From Pseudacidovorax sp. NFM-22 (GTDB taxonomy: Bacteria; Pseudomonadota; Gammaproteobacteria; Burkholderiales; Burkholderiaceae_C): DNA of 64,000 nucleotides. The notes beneath the pieces were generated by a model. That model was not told the origin of the DNA and did not search any database. It worked only from the letters and a program-made list of their open reading frames with translations. Below, in pieces: positions 44,748 through 53,496 of this stretch. The translations under genes and the position numbers were made by a program. The stretch is taken from contig NZ_JACBFY010000002.1 of assembly GCF_021401245.1 (NCBI RefSeq), positions 248,001 through 312,000 on the forward strand. Direction: 5' to 3'. The first letter of the stretch is position 1, and each line of letters opens with the position of its first letter.

Positions 44748-46205
44748 ATGACCGCCTCCGACCTCCTCGACCTCGATGCCACCACCCTGTCGCGCCGCAT
44801 CGCCGACCGCAGCCTCTCGTGCCGCGAACTGATGCAGGCCACGCTGGCGCGCATCGACGCGCTCAACCCCCGCTTCAATGCCCTGGTCTCGCTGCGCGAT
44901 GCCGACACGCTGCTGGCCGAGGCCGATGCGCGCGACGCCCAGCTCGCCCGCGGCGAGCGCCTGGGCTGGATGCATGGCTTTCCGCTGGCCGTGAAGGACC
45001 TGAGCCATGCGGCCGGCCTGCCGACCTCGATGGGTTCGCCGCTGGCACCCAAGAGCCCCGCGCGGCAGGACAGCCTGCATGTGGCCCGCGCCCGGGCGGC
45101 TGGCACCATCGTGATCGGCAAGAGCAACACGCCCGAGTTCGGCCTGGGCTCGCACACCTACAACACCGTCTTCGGCACCACCCGCAATGCCTGGGACGAC
45201 CGCAAGTCCGCCGGAGGCAGCAGCGGCGGTGCCGCCGTGGCGCTGGCCCTGGGCATGCTGCCCGTGGCCGACGGCAGCGACATGATGGGCTCGCTGCGCA
45301 ACCCCGCCGCCTTCAACAACGTCATCGGCTTCCGGCCTTCGCGCGGGCGCGTGCCCGGCTCACCGGACGAGGACCTGTTCTTCCAGCAGCTGGGCACCGA
45401 AGGCCCCATGGCCCGCACCGTGGAGGACGCCGCCCGGCTGCTGTGCGTGCAGGCGGGCGTCGATGCGCGCGTGCCGCTCTCGCTGCCGCAGGCGTTGCCG
45501 GATGCCAATGCGCTCGACCTGCGCACCGAGGTGAAGGGCCGGCGCATCGGCTGGCTGGGCAGCCTCTGGCCCGAGCTGCCGGTGGACCCGGCCGTGATGG
45601 CCACCTGCGAGCAGGCACTGGACGTCTTCCGCACGCTGGGCTGCGAGGTCGAGGCCTGCCAGCTCGATGTGCCGCGCGAGCAGAACTGGCAGGCCTGGCT
45701 GCGCCTGCGCCAGCTGCTGGTGGGCGGCAAACTCGGCGCGCTGGCGGCCGATCCACGCAACCATGCGCGCATCAAGCCCGAGGCGCTGTGGGAGATCGAA
45801 CAGGCCCGCCACCTCGACGCCGCCTCGCTCTACCAGGCCTCGATCTGGCGCTCGAACGTCTACCGCGCCTTCGTGCGGCTCTTCGAGCGCTTCGACGCCG
45901 TGGTGGCGCCGACGGCGCAGGTCTTCCCCTTCGACGCCGACCTGCACTGGCCGGGCGAAGTGGCGGGCGTGAAGAGCCAGACCTACCACCACTGGATGGA
46001 GATCGTCACGCCCTTCACCCTGGCCGGGCTGCCCACGCTGAACGTGCGCGCGGGCTTCGGACCGCAAGGCTTGCCGATGGGCCTGCAGCTGGCCGGGCCG
46101 GCCAACGCCGACCTCGCGGTCCTGCAGCTGGGCCATGCGTACGACCAGGCCTGCCCGTGGTCGGCGCTGCAGCCGCCTGTGCTGGCGCCGCGCGAAGCGC
46201 GCTGA
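44748..46205 (+). CDS. amidase (amidase signature family)
   Basis: 485 residues. The triad is visible: Lys in GFPLAVKDLSHAAG, cis-Ser in SAGGSSGGAAVALALG, and the nucleophile Ser in ADGSDMMGSLRNPAA. SDMMGSLR replaces the common SDTGGSxR. LVSLRDADTLLAEAD and NTPEFGLGSHTYN are typical of the longer amidase subgroup. The start at 44748 begins MTASDLLDLDATTLSRRI; an upstream in-frame start would run into the divergent promoter. Substrate unknown. Second amidase in this window. Confidence 0.9.
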   Translation: MTASDLLDLDATTLSRRIADRSLSCRELMQATLARIDALNPRFNALVSLRDADTLLAEADARDAQLARGERLGWMHGFPLAVKDLSHAAGLPTSMGSPLAPKSPARQDSLHVARARAAGTIVIGKSNTPEFGLGSHTYNTVFGTTRNAWDDRKSAGGSSGGAAVALALGMLPVADGSDMMGSLRNPAAFNNVIGFRPSRGRVPGSPDEDLFFQQLGTEGPMARTVEDAARLLCVQAGVDARVPLSLPQALPDANALDLRTEVKGRRIGWLGSLWPELPVDPAVMATCEQALDVFRTLGCEVEACQLDVPREQNWQAWLRLRQLLVGGKLGALAADPRNHARIKPEALWEIEQARHLDAASLYQASIWRSNVYRAFVRLFERFDAVVAPTAQVFPFDADLHWPGEVAGVKSQTYHHWMEIVTPFTLAGLPTLNVRAGFGPQGLPMGLQLAGPANADLAVLQLGHAYDQACPWSALQPPVLAPREAR

Positions 46206-46247
46206 GGCGCCTGCAATGCCTGGGGACCGTGCGATGAAGCGGTGACG

Positions 46248-47750
46248 TCAGGGCCGCAGCGACATACCCGCCGGCAGCTTCGTCCATGGCAGGTCGGCCG
46301 GGTCGGCCGCCATGGGGCCCGGCGCCTTGGCCACCAGGATGTGGCTGGCGATGGGCGCGAAGTCGGCGCGGAAGTGCACCGAGCTCTTGTTGACCAGCAG
46401 CTTCATGGCCTCGGGCGCGATGCCGAGGAAGCGGTAGAGCTCGCGGTCCAGCATCTGCGTCTTGAGCGTGCAGACGCCGACCAGCACGCCGTCCACCTCC
46501 AGGCAGGCGCTGGGGCCGAGGCGGACCTCGCCCCCCATGCCCATCGGGCCCTTGAGCACCACATGGCCGTCCCGCAACGCACGCACGGTGGCCCGCGCGC
46601 GCACCGGCTCGTCGCTGAACTGGCCGCCCCAGGTGGGCACGCGCCGGCCGAGCTGCACCTCGATCTGCGCGCCCTCGCCGGCGGCATGGGCCGCGGCGGC
46701 GGCCTCCGGATCGGCCAGCAGGCCAAGCGCCACCTGCCCCGGAAAGCGCCGGCCGGCGCCCGCGGCCAGCAGTGCATGGAGCAGGCCGGTGGTGTTGCTG
46801 TCGCCGCCGGCGCCGGGGTTGTCCTGCGTATCGGCGATGACCACCGGGGCCGATGCGACAGCGGCCAGCGCCAGGGCCTCGGTGACCGCGGCCCCGGGGG
46901 CCTTCAGGTCCAGCTGCCACTGGCTGCGCGGCTGGTCCACGCGGGCGAAGAGCGCGGCCACGGCCGCCTCGGCCTGCTCGCCATGGGCCCAGATCACGGG
47001 CCCGCATTCGGCGATATCCGCCGCCGGAAAGCCCATGGCGAAGCTGAGGACCGTGCCATGCGCCGCGTCCAGGCGCAGCAGTTCGTCGTAGACGGCATCG
47101 GCCGGCGCGGTCATGGTGCTCTGCGCATTGAGCGGTAGCAGGAAGTCGAGCCGGCGTACGGCCAGCGGCTCGCGGCTACCGCGGCCCAGGCGACGTGCCA
47201 GCAGCGTGGCCGCCAGCGTGCCGGTGTCCTTCATGTCCACATGCGGATAGGTGCGGTAGGCCACCAGCGCATCGGCCACCGACAGCATGGCTGCGGTCAC
47301 GTTGGCATGGAGGTCCAGGCTGGCGACGATGGGCACCCGCGGACCGACCACGGCCCGGATGCGCGCCAGCAATTCGCCCTCGGGGTCGTCCAGGTGCTGG
47401 GTGACGGCGGCGCCGTGCAGGTCGAGGTAGACCGCATCGACGCCCGGACCGGCCAGCGCGGCGCGCAGGTCGGCATCGATGTCGCCGGCGATGCGCTCGA
47501 AGGCCTCGCGCGTGACATGGGCCGAGGGATTGGCGCCGGCCCAGCCCGAGGCGGTGAGCGTCCAGCCCTGGGCTTCGGCCGCCTCGATGAAGCCGCCGAT
47601 GGGAATGGCCTTGCCGCGATAGGCCTCGATGACCACCGGCCCGCGACGGTAGGCCGGAAAGCCCGAACCCGCCTCGAAGGCGGCCCAGTCGGCCAGGGTG
47701 GGCGCGAAGGTGTTGGTCTCGTGCTGGAAGCCGGCGATGAAGACGTTCAT
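46248..47750 (-). CDS. M81-family metallopeptidase-like protein (MlrC type)
   Basis: 500 residues. The N-terminus MNVFIAGFQHETNTFAPT carries the family QHETNTF motif; VYLDLHGAAVTQH, VASLDLHANVT, YRTYPHVDMKDTG and DTQDNPGAGGDSNTT are the other conserved metal-site blocks. MlrC was named for microcystin-degradation clusters, but most relatives have unknown substrates. It lies 67 nt downstream of the 2-hydroxyacid dehydrogenase gene in the same direction. Confidence 0.9.
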   Translation of the reverse strand: MNVFIAGFQHETNTFAPTLADWAAFEAGSGFPAYRRGPVVIEAYRGKAIPIGGFIEAAEAQGWTLTASGWAGANPSAHVTREAFERIAGDIDADLRAALAGPGVDAVYLDLHGAAVTQHLDDPEGELLARIRAVVGPRVPIVASLDLHANVTAAMLSVADALVAYRTYPHVDMKDTGTLAATLLARRLGRGSREPLAVRRLDFLLPLNAQSTMTAPADAVYDELLRLDAAHGTVLSFAMGFPAADIAECGPVIWAHGEQAEAAVAALFARVDQPRSQWQLDLKAPGAAVTEALALAAVASAPVVIADTQDNPGAGGDSNTTGLLHALLAAGAGRRFPGQVALGLLADPEAAAAAHAAGEGAQIEVQLGRRVPTWGGQFSDEPVRARATVRALRDGHVVLKGPMGMGGEVRLGPSACLEVDGVLVGVCTLKTQMLDRELYRFLGIAPEAMKLLVNKSSVHFRADFAPIASHILVAKAPGPMAADPADLPWTKLPAGMSLRP

Positions 47751-47817
47751 GGGACGATGCCGTGGGCGGCCTGGGAAAGGGATTCGGTGCTCGGTGGCGG
47801 GTTCGTTCCCGCCTTCT

Positions 47818-48756
47818 TCAGATCGGCGACACCACGCCACGGCCCGCGAAATGGCCTTCGGCATTGGCCATGAAGCGGTCCACGCTGCATTGCACGGCCT
47901 CGGGCGACCAGCCGGCCATGTGGGGCGAGAGCACGATGTTGGCGAGGCCCACCAGCGGCTCGGGCCGCTTGGGCTCGCTCTCGTACACATCGAGCGCGGC
48001 ACCGGCGATGGTCTCGCTGCGCAAGGCCTCGGCCAGCGCCTCGGTATCGACCAGGCTGCCGCGGCCCACGTTGACCAGGTAGCCCTGCGGGCCCAGCGCC
48101 TGCAGCACCTGCGCATTCACCTTGTGCCGCGTGGCCGCGCCGCCGGGCGCCGCGCACACCAGCACGTCGCACCAGCGCGCGAGCTCGACCAGGTCGTCGA
48201 AGTAGCGGTGCGGCGAGCCGTCGACCGGCTTGCGGTTGTGGTAGCCCACCGGCATGTCGAAGCCGGCGGCGCGGCGCGCCAGCTTGGCGCCGATGGCACC
48301 CATGCCGAAGATGCCCAGGCGCCGGCCTTCGAGCTGTGGCGGCATCGTGAGCACGTCGCGCCACACGCCCTCGCGGCACAGCCGGTCGCGCTCGGGAATG
48401 CGGCGCACGATGGCCAGGATCAGGCCGAAGGCATGGTCGGCCACCGTGCTGTCATTGGTGCCGGCACCGTTGGCCGTGACGATGCCGCGCGCCCGCAGCG
48501 CGTCCATGGGCAGGCCCTCGTAGCCCACGCCCATGCAGCACACCAGCTCCAGCGCCGGCATGGCCGCGATCTCGTCGGGCGTGAGACCGATGGTGCCGAT
48601 GGTGAGCACGGCGCGGAAGTCGCGGCCCCGTCTGGCGATGGCCGCTGCACGCTCCGCCGGCGTGGGCGCATAGACGAGGTCGTAGACGGCGCCGATCTGC
48701 TGCTGGTGTTCGGGCGTCTGCTGGTTGAGGACGAGAAGAGGGATCTTGGCGGACAT
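47818..48756 (-). CDS. D-isomer-specific 2-hydroxyacid dehydrogenase
   Basis: 312 residues. The NAD-binding motif is LGIFGMGAIGAKLARRA. Catalytic residues are Arg in VNVGRGSLVDTEAL, Glu in DVYESEPKRPEPL and His in VLSPHMAGWSPEAV. It reduces 2-oxoacids or oxidises D-2-hydroxyacids, perhaps of the glyoxylate/hydroxypyruvate type. It overlaps neither neighbour and follows the ABC exporter gene by 26 nt. Confidence 0.92.
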   Translation of the reverse strand: MSAKIPLLVLNQQTPEHQQQIGAVYDLVYAPTPAERAAAIARRGRDFRAVLTIGTIGLTPDEIAAMPALELVCCMGVGYEGLPMDALRARGIVTANGAGTNDSTVADHAFGLILAIVRRIPERDRLCREGVWRDVLTMPPQLEGRRLGIFGMGAIGAKLARRAAGFDMPVGYHNRKPVDGSPHRYFDDLVELARWCDVLVCAAPGGAATRHKVNAQVLQALGPQGYLVNVGRGSLVDTEALAEALRSETIAGAALDVYESEPKRPEPLVGLANIVLSPHMAGWSPEAVQCSVDRFMANAEGHFAGRGVVSPI

Positions 48757-48782
48757 GGGAACGAAGGGAAGCAAGAAACGGA

Positions 48783-50672
48783 TCAGGCGGGCTGCGCGGT
48801 GCCGTCGGGCAAGGCGACCACAGGGGCAGGTACGGCCTCGGGCGGACGCTCGTTCTGCTGCAGCGACCACATGCGCGCGTACACGCCACCGCGCGCCAGC
48901 AGTTCGGCATGGGTGCCGCGCTCGACCACCTGGCCGGCGTCGAGCACCAGGATCTCGTGCGCGTCCACGACCGTCGAGAGCCGGTGCGCGATCACCAGTG
49001 TGGTCTTGCCGCGCGCGGCAGTGGCCAGCTCGGCCTGGATGGCGCGCTCGTTGGCGGAATCGAGCGCCGACGTGGCCTCGTCGAAGATCAGGATCGGCGG
49101 GTTCTTGAGCAGCGTGCGGGCGATGGCCACGCGCTGCTTCTCGCCACCCGAGAGCTTGAGGCCACGCTCGCCCACCGTGGTCTCGTAGCCCTTGGGCGTG
49201 GCGGCGATAAAGGCATGGATGCGCGCCGCGCGGGCCGCGGCCTCCACCTCGGCCTGGCTGGCATCGGGCCGGCCGTAGGCGATGTTGTAGCCGATGGTGT
49301 CGTTGAAGAGCACCGTGTCCTGCGGCACGATGCCGATGGCCGCGCGCAGGCTGTGCTGCGTCACCTCGCGGATGTCCTGACCGCCGATGCGGATGGCGCC
49401 GCCGCCGGTCCCCGCCGAGGCCGGATCCACGTCGTAGAAGCGGTACAGCAGCCGCGCCAGCGTGGACTTGCCCGCGCCCGAGGGGCCGACTACCGCCACC
49501 GTTTTGCCAGCCGGGATGGTGAAGCTCAGGCCGCGCAGGATGGGCCGCGCCGGCTCGTAGGCGAAGTGCACATCGTCGAACTGCACATCGCCCTCCGGAT
49601 GGCGCAGCGGCCGGGCGCCGGGCGCATCGGCCACCTCGCGTTCGCGCTCCAGCAGGGCGAACATCTTCTCCAGGTCCACCAGGCTCTGCTTGATCTCGCG
49701 GTAGAGCACACCCAGGAAGTTGAGCGGGATGTACAGCTGGATCATGAAGGCGTTGACCATGACCAGGTCGCCCAGCGTCATGCGCCCGTCGACCACGCCC
49801 TGCGTGGCGCGCCACAGCATCGCCACCAGGCTGAGCGCGATCAGCATCTGCTGGCCGGTGTTGAGCAGCGACAGCGTGGTCTGGCTGCGCACGGCGGCGC
49901 GGCGGTAGCGCTCCAGCTGCTCGTCGTAGCGGCGGGCCTCGAAGCCCTCGTTGTTGAAGTACTTGACCGTCTCGTAGTTCAGCAGCGAATCCACGGCCCG
50001 GCTCTGCGCCTTGGCGCCCAGCTCGTTCATGCTGCGGCGGAACTGCGTGCGCCACTCGGTCACCCACACGGTGAAGCCGATGTACACCACCAGCGCGGAA
50101 CCCGTGATGGCCACGAACCACCAGTCGAAGCGCACGCCCAGGATGCCGAGCACCAGCACCAGCTCGATCAGCGTGGGCACGATGCTGTAGAGCGAATAGG
50201 AGATGAGCGAATGCACCGCCTGGCTGCCGCGCTCGATGTCGCGCGTCATGCCGCCGGTCTGCCGCTCCAGGTGGAAGCGCAGCGACAGCCCGTGCAGGTG
50301 GCGGAACACCTCCAGCGAGATGCGCCGCGCCGCGCCCTCGGTGGCGCGGGCGAACACCAGCTCACGCAGCTCGGTGAAGAGCGAGGTGGAAAAGCGCAGC
50401 AGCCCGTAGCCCACCAGCAGCGCCGCCGGCACCACCAGCAGTGCACGCGGATCGCCGGGCTGCAGCGTCATCGCATCGACCAGGTGCTTGAGCAGCACCG
50501 GCACGCTCACGTTGGCCAGCTTGGCGCCCACCATGAACAGCAGGGCCGCGAGCACCCGCCACTTGTAGGCCCACAGGTAGGGGAACAGGCGCCGCAGCGT
50601 GGCGGCATCGCTGCGCGCGGGCGCAGGCGCGCCCGGCTCGGCGACGGGCGGCAGGGAGTGGGCAGGTCTCAT
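48783..50672 (-). CDS. ABC exporter, Atm1/HMT1 type (fused membrane and ATPase domains)
   Basis: 629 residues. Six membrane helices begin at WRVLAALLFMVGAKLANVSVPVLL; NYETVKYFNNEGFEARRYDEQL is the Atm1-family sequence that lines the glutathione-binding site. The nucleotide-binding domain has Walker A GPSGAGKSTLARLLYRFYD, signature LSGGEKQRVAIARTL, Walker B ILIFDEATSALD and switch His VIAHRLST. Family members export glutathione conjugates or metal-glutathione complexes. The ATG at 50672 is chosen over the upstream one at 50750, which would overlap the divergent gene. Confidence 0.92.
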   Translation of the reverse strand: MRPAHSLPPVAEPGAPAPARSDAATLRRLFPYLWAYKWRVLAALLFMVGAKLANVSVPVLLKHLVDAMTLQPGDPRALLVVPAALLVGYGLLRFSTSLFTELRELVFARATEGAARRISLEVFRHLHGLSLRFHLERQTGGMTRDIERGSQAVHSLISYSLYSIVPTLIELVLVLGILGVRFDWWFVAITGSALVVYIGFTVWVTEWRTQFRRSMNELGAKAQSRAVDSLLNYETVKYFNNEGFEARRYDEQLERYRRAAVRSQTTLSLLNTGQQMLIALSLVAMLWRATQGVVDGRMTLGDLVMVNAFMIQLYIPLNFLGVLYREIKQSLVDLEKMFALLEREREVADAPGARPLRHPEGDVQFDDVHFAYEPARPILRGLSFTIPAGKTVAVVGPSGAGKSTLARLLYRFYDVDPASAGTGGGAIRIGGQDIREVTQHSLRAAIGIVPQDTVLFNDTIGYNIAYGRPDASQAEVEAAARAARIHAFIAATPKGYETTVGERGLKLSGGEKQRVAIARTLLKNPPILIFDEATSALDSANERAIQAELATAARGKTTLVIAHRLSTVVDAHEILVLDAGQVVERGTHAELLARGGVYARMWSLQQNERPPEAVPAPVVALPDGTAQPA

Positions 50673-50714
50673 GGGGGTTTGTGTCGCGACGGGCCGGCGG
50701 CCATGTCGCATGCG

Positions 50715-50748
50715 GGACAATCCGCGGCGTTGTTTTCCCGGATTGTCC
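50715..50748. promoter_or_regulatory. 10-nt inverted repeat in the divergent ABC exporter / thioesterase region
   Basis: Arms GGACAATCCG (50715-50724) and CGGATTGTCC (50739-50748) are perfect reverse complements separated by 14 nt. They fill the 77-nt gap and end 1 nt before the thioesterase ATG. Each arm contains ACAAT, so the repeat may bind a regulator, or be two back-to-back -10 elements. Confidence 0.55.
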
Positions 50749-50749
50749 A

Positions 50750-51172
50750 ATGACCGCCCCGACCGCCGCCCCCGCCGTCCTCAAAAGCCTGCCCGCCGAT
50801 ATGGAGCTCGTGCTCAAGGTGATCCCGATGCCGGCCGACACCAATGGCAACGGCGACATCTTCGGCGGCTGGGTGATGGCCCAGGTCGACCTGGCCGGCT
50901 CGGTGATCCCGGCCCGTTATGCGCAGGGCCGCATGGCCACGGTGGCGGTCAACGAATTCATCTTCAAGCAGCCAGTGCGCGTGGGCGACCTGCTGTCCTT
51001 CTATGCCGCCGTCACCCGCGTGGGCCGCACCTCGGTCACGGTGAAAGTCGAGGTCTTCGCCGAGCGCATCCGCCAGCAGGGTGAGTACGTGAAGGTGACC
51101 GAGGCCTCGCTCACCTACGTGGCCATCGACGAGAACGGCCGGCCGCGGCCGGTGGTGACGCCCAAGGGCTGA
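50750..51172 (+). CDS. acyl-CoA thioesterase (YciA-type hotdog)
   Basis: 140 residues with the YciA/BACH hotdog pattern: PMPADTNGNGDIFGGWVMAQVDLAGS, catalytic Asp in GDIFGGWVM, VAVNEFIFKQPVRVGDLLSFYA and EASLTYVAID. It hydrolyses acyl-CoA to free acid. Start at 50750 is directly after the inverted repeat. It borders the beta-oxidation cluster, converging with enoyl-CoA hydratase. Confidence 0.92.
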   Translation: MTAPTAAPAVLKSLPADMELVLKVIPMPADTNGNGDIFGGWVMAQVDLAGSVIPARYAQGRMATVAVNEFIFKQPVRVGDLLSFYAAVTRVGRTSVTVKVEVFAERIRQQGEYVKVTEASLTYVAIDENGRPRPVVTPKG

Positions 51173-51251
51173 GGGCCGTTGATCACGGCCCGGTCGCCAT
51201 ATGACAGACGGGCTCTGAGCACGCTGCGTCGCCGGCCAGGCCGGCGCGGCC

Positions 51252-52016
51252 TCAGACCTTGCTGAAATCCGGCCGACGCTTTTCCATGAAGGCCGTGAAG
51301 GCCTCGCGGGCGGCGGGCTCGCGCAGCATGCGGCCGAAGCTCGCGCCCTCCTCGTCCATGCGCTCGACCACGGCGGCGGACTGCGTCTTCTTGAGCAGGC
51401 GCTTGGTCTCGATCAGCGCCGACAGCGGCTTGGCAGCCAGCTTGCGGGCCTGCTGCTGGGCGTAGGCATTGCACTCCGTCGGCGGCAGCACGCGGTTGAC
51501 CAGGCCCACTTCGAGCGCGGCCTCGGCCATGAAGGGTTCGCCCAGCAGCAGTGCCTCGGCCGCGCGGTGATAGCCGAACATCTGCGGCACCAGCAGGCTG
51601 GACGCCGCCTCCGGGCACAGGCCCAGGTTGACGAAAGGCATCGAGAAGGCCGCGTTGTCACCGGCATAGACCAGGTCGCAGTGGAAGAGCAGCGTGGTGC
51701 CGATGCCCACTGCCGGCCCGCACACGGCGGCGACCACCGGCTTGGGGAAGGCGGCGATGCCGCGCAGGAAGCGGAACACCGGCGAATCCTGCGTCGACGG
51801 CGGCTTGTTGAGGAAGTCGCCGATGTCGTTGCCGGCCGAGAAGATGGTCGCATCGCCCTGGATCAGCACGCAGCGCACGGCCGCGTCGTCGCGCGCGGCG
51901 TCGAGCGCATCGGCCAGCTCGGCATACATGCTGCTGGTGATGGAGTTCTTCTTGTCGACGCGGTTGAAGGTCAGGGTGGTCACACCCGCTTCGGTGTGGA
52001 CGAGGATGTCGCTCAT
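51252..52016 (-). CDS. enoyl-CoA hydratase/isomerase family protein
   Basis: 254 residues of the crotonase fold. Oxyanion-hole motifs are FSAGNDIGDF and CGPAVGIGTTLLFHCDLVYA; FVNLGLCPEAASS covers the second conserved region. The first catalytic Glu of hydratases is not obvious (AVGIGTT, Thr/Leu), so isomerase or another crotonase activity is possible. Last gene of the minus-strand acyl-CoA run. Confidence 0.88.
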   Translation of the reverse strand: MSDILVHTEAGVTTLTFNRVDKKNSITSSMYAELADALDAARDDAAVRCVLIQGDATIFSAGNDIGDFLNKPPSTQDSPVFRFLRGIAAFPKPVVAAVCGPAVGIGTTLLFHCDLVYAGDNAAFSMPFVNLGLCPEAASSLLVPQMFGYHRAAEALLLGEPFMAEAALEVGLVNRVLPPTECNAYAQQQARKLAAKPLSALIETKRLLKKTQSAAVVERMDEEGASFGRMLREPAAREAFTAFMEKRRPDFSKV

Positions 52017-52041
52017 GGTGTTGGTGAGGTGAAGAGAAAAA

Positions 52042-52644
52042 TCAACGGGGGATGAGGGCGTCGCGCACGAAGTCGAGCCGGTCCTGGCCCCAGAACATCT
52101 GGTCGCCGACGAACATCGTCGGCGCACCGAACACGCCACGCTCGACGGCCTCCTGCGTGGTGGCCTTGAGCTGGTCCTTGACGTCCTGGCGGCCCAGCAG
52201 CGTCATGAACTCGGCGGCATTGAAGCCGGCCGCGGTGAGCACCGCCGTCAGTTCGCCCGCATCGCCCAGGTTGCGCGGCTGCGCCCACATGGCCTCGAAC
52301 ACGGCCTGGGCATAGCCCTGGAAGCGCTCGGGCCGGTGCATCTGCATCGCCGTGGCGCCGCGCATCAGCGTCAGCGTGTTGATCGGGAAGTGCGGATTGT
52401 GCGCAAAGGGCAGGCCGGCGCGGCGGGCGAAGCGCTGCAGGTCCTCGCGCATGTAGCGGCCCTTGGCCGGGACCTCGGCCGGCGAGCGGTTGCCGGTGGC
52501 CTGGAACACGCCGCCCAACAGCATGGGCCGCCACACCAGCTCGGCGCCGGTGTCGGCGCACACGTGGGGCAGCTGCATCCAGGCGAGGTAGGCAGCGGGG
52601 CTGCCGAAGTCGAAGAAGCATTCGACGCGGGCGGGAGCGGTCAT
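52042..52644 (-). CDS. 2-hydroxychromene-2-carboxylate isomerase-like (DsbA/GST-kappa family)
   Basis: 200 residues with a thioredoxin-like fold: VECFFDFGSPAAYLAWMQLP replaces the CxxC of DsbA by a Ser-containing loop as in HCCA isomerase/kappa GST, and GVFGAPTMFVGDQMFWGQDRLD is the conserved C-terminal block. It likely binds glutathione. The pathway in this cluster is not clear; naphthalene-type genes are absent, so the real substrate is probably different. Confidence 0.87.
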   Translation of the reverse strand: MTAPARVECFFDFGSPAAYLAWMQLPHVCADTGAELVWRPMLLGGVFQATGNRSPAEVPAKGRYMREDLQRFARRAGLPFAHNPHFPINTLTLMRGATAMQMHRPERFQGYAQAVFEAMWAQPRNLGDAGELTAVLTAAGFNAAEFMTLLGRQDVKDQLKATTQEAVERGVFGAPTMFVGDQMFWGQDRLDFVRDALIPR

Positions 52645-52717
52645 GGGAAGTCTCCAGTCGTTCTCGTGGGAAGGCCGCAATGATGCCGGGCCGGCCCGGA
52701 TGCTGCGCGCGGTGCGC

Positions 52718-53461
52718 TCAGAAATTCTCGATCCAGGGCCGCAGGTCCAGCTCGTGGGTCCAGGCATCGCGCGGCTGGCGGTGCAGCATGACGTAGGCCG
52801 CGGCGATGTGCTCGGGGTTGAGGATGCCGTCCTCGGCCTTGCGCGCGTAGCGCTCGGGAAAGTTGCTGCGGATGAATTCGGTGTCGATGGCGCCGTCGAT
52901 GATGGTGTGGGCGACATGGATGCCCTGCGGCCCCAGCTCGCGCGCCATGCTCTGGGCCAGCGCGCGCAACGCCATCTTGGCGCCCGAGAAGGCCGCGAAG
53001 TTGGCGCCCCCGCGCAACGAGGCCGTGGCGCCGGTGAACAGGATCGTGCCGCGCTGCCCGCCCGTCGGCAGCGGCCGGGCCACCATGCGCCTGGCCACTT
53101 CACGCGCATTGAGGAAGCCGGAGAAGCAGGCCATCTCCCAGACCTTGAAGTACTTGCGCGCCGTCTCGGTGAGGATGCTCTCGGGCACGTTGGCGCCGAT
53201 GTTGAAGACCATCACCTCGATGGGACCGATGGTGGCTTCGATCTGCTCGACCAGGGCGACGACCTCCTCTTCCTTGCGGGCATCGCTGCCGAAGGCATGG
53301 GCCGTGCCGCCATCGGCCTGGATCTGCGCCACCAGCGGCGCCAGCTTATCGGCACTGCGGCGGGTGACGCAGGCGGCATAGCCTTCGCGCGCGAAGGCAC
53401 GGGCGATGGCGCCGCCGGTGGCGTCACCGGCGCCGACGATCAGGGCTGCGGGTTGAGGCAT
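52718..53461 (-). CDS. short-chain dehydrogenase/reductase with Phe in place of the catalytic Tyr
   Basis: 247 residues. The Rossmann start is ALIVGAGDATGGAIARAFA, FNIGANVP follows and the Ser region is LFTGATASLRGG. The expected YxxxK reads FSGAK (ANFAAFSGAKMALRA), so the catalytic Tyr is missing while the Lys is kept. It may be a non-standard or inactive SDR; relatives with this change exist to my knowledge. It lies between the HCCA-type and thioesterase genes. Confidence 0.85.
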   Translation of the reverse strand: MPQPAALIVGAGDATGGAIARAFAREGYAACVTRRSADKLAPLVAQIQADGGTAHAFGSDARKEEEVVALVEQIEATIGPIEVMVFNIGANVPESILTETARKYFKVWEMACFSGFLNAREVARRMVARPLPTGGQRGTILFTGATASLRGGANFAAFSGAKMALRALAQSMARELGPQGIHVAHTIIDGAIDTEFIRSNFPERYARKAEDGILNPEHIAAAYVMLHRQPRDAWTHELDLRPWIENF

Positions 53462-53496
53462 GGGGGCTCCTGACGACGAAGGAACGCGCGGACGCG

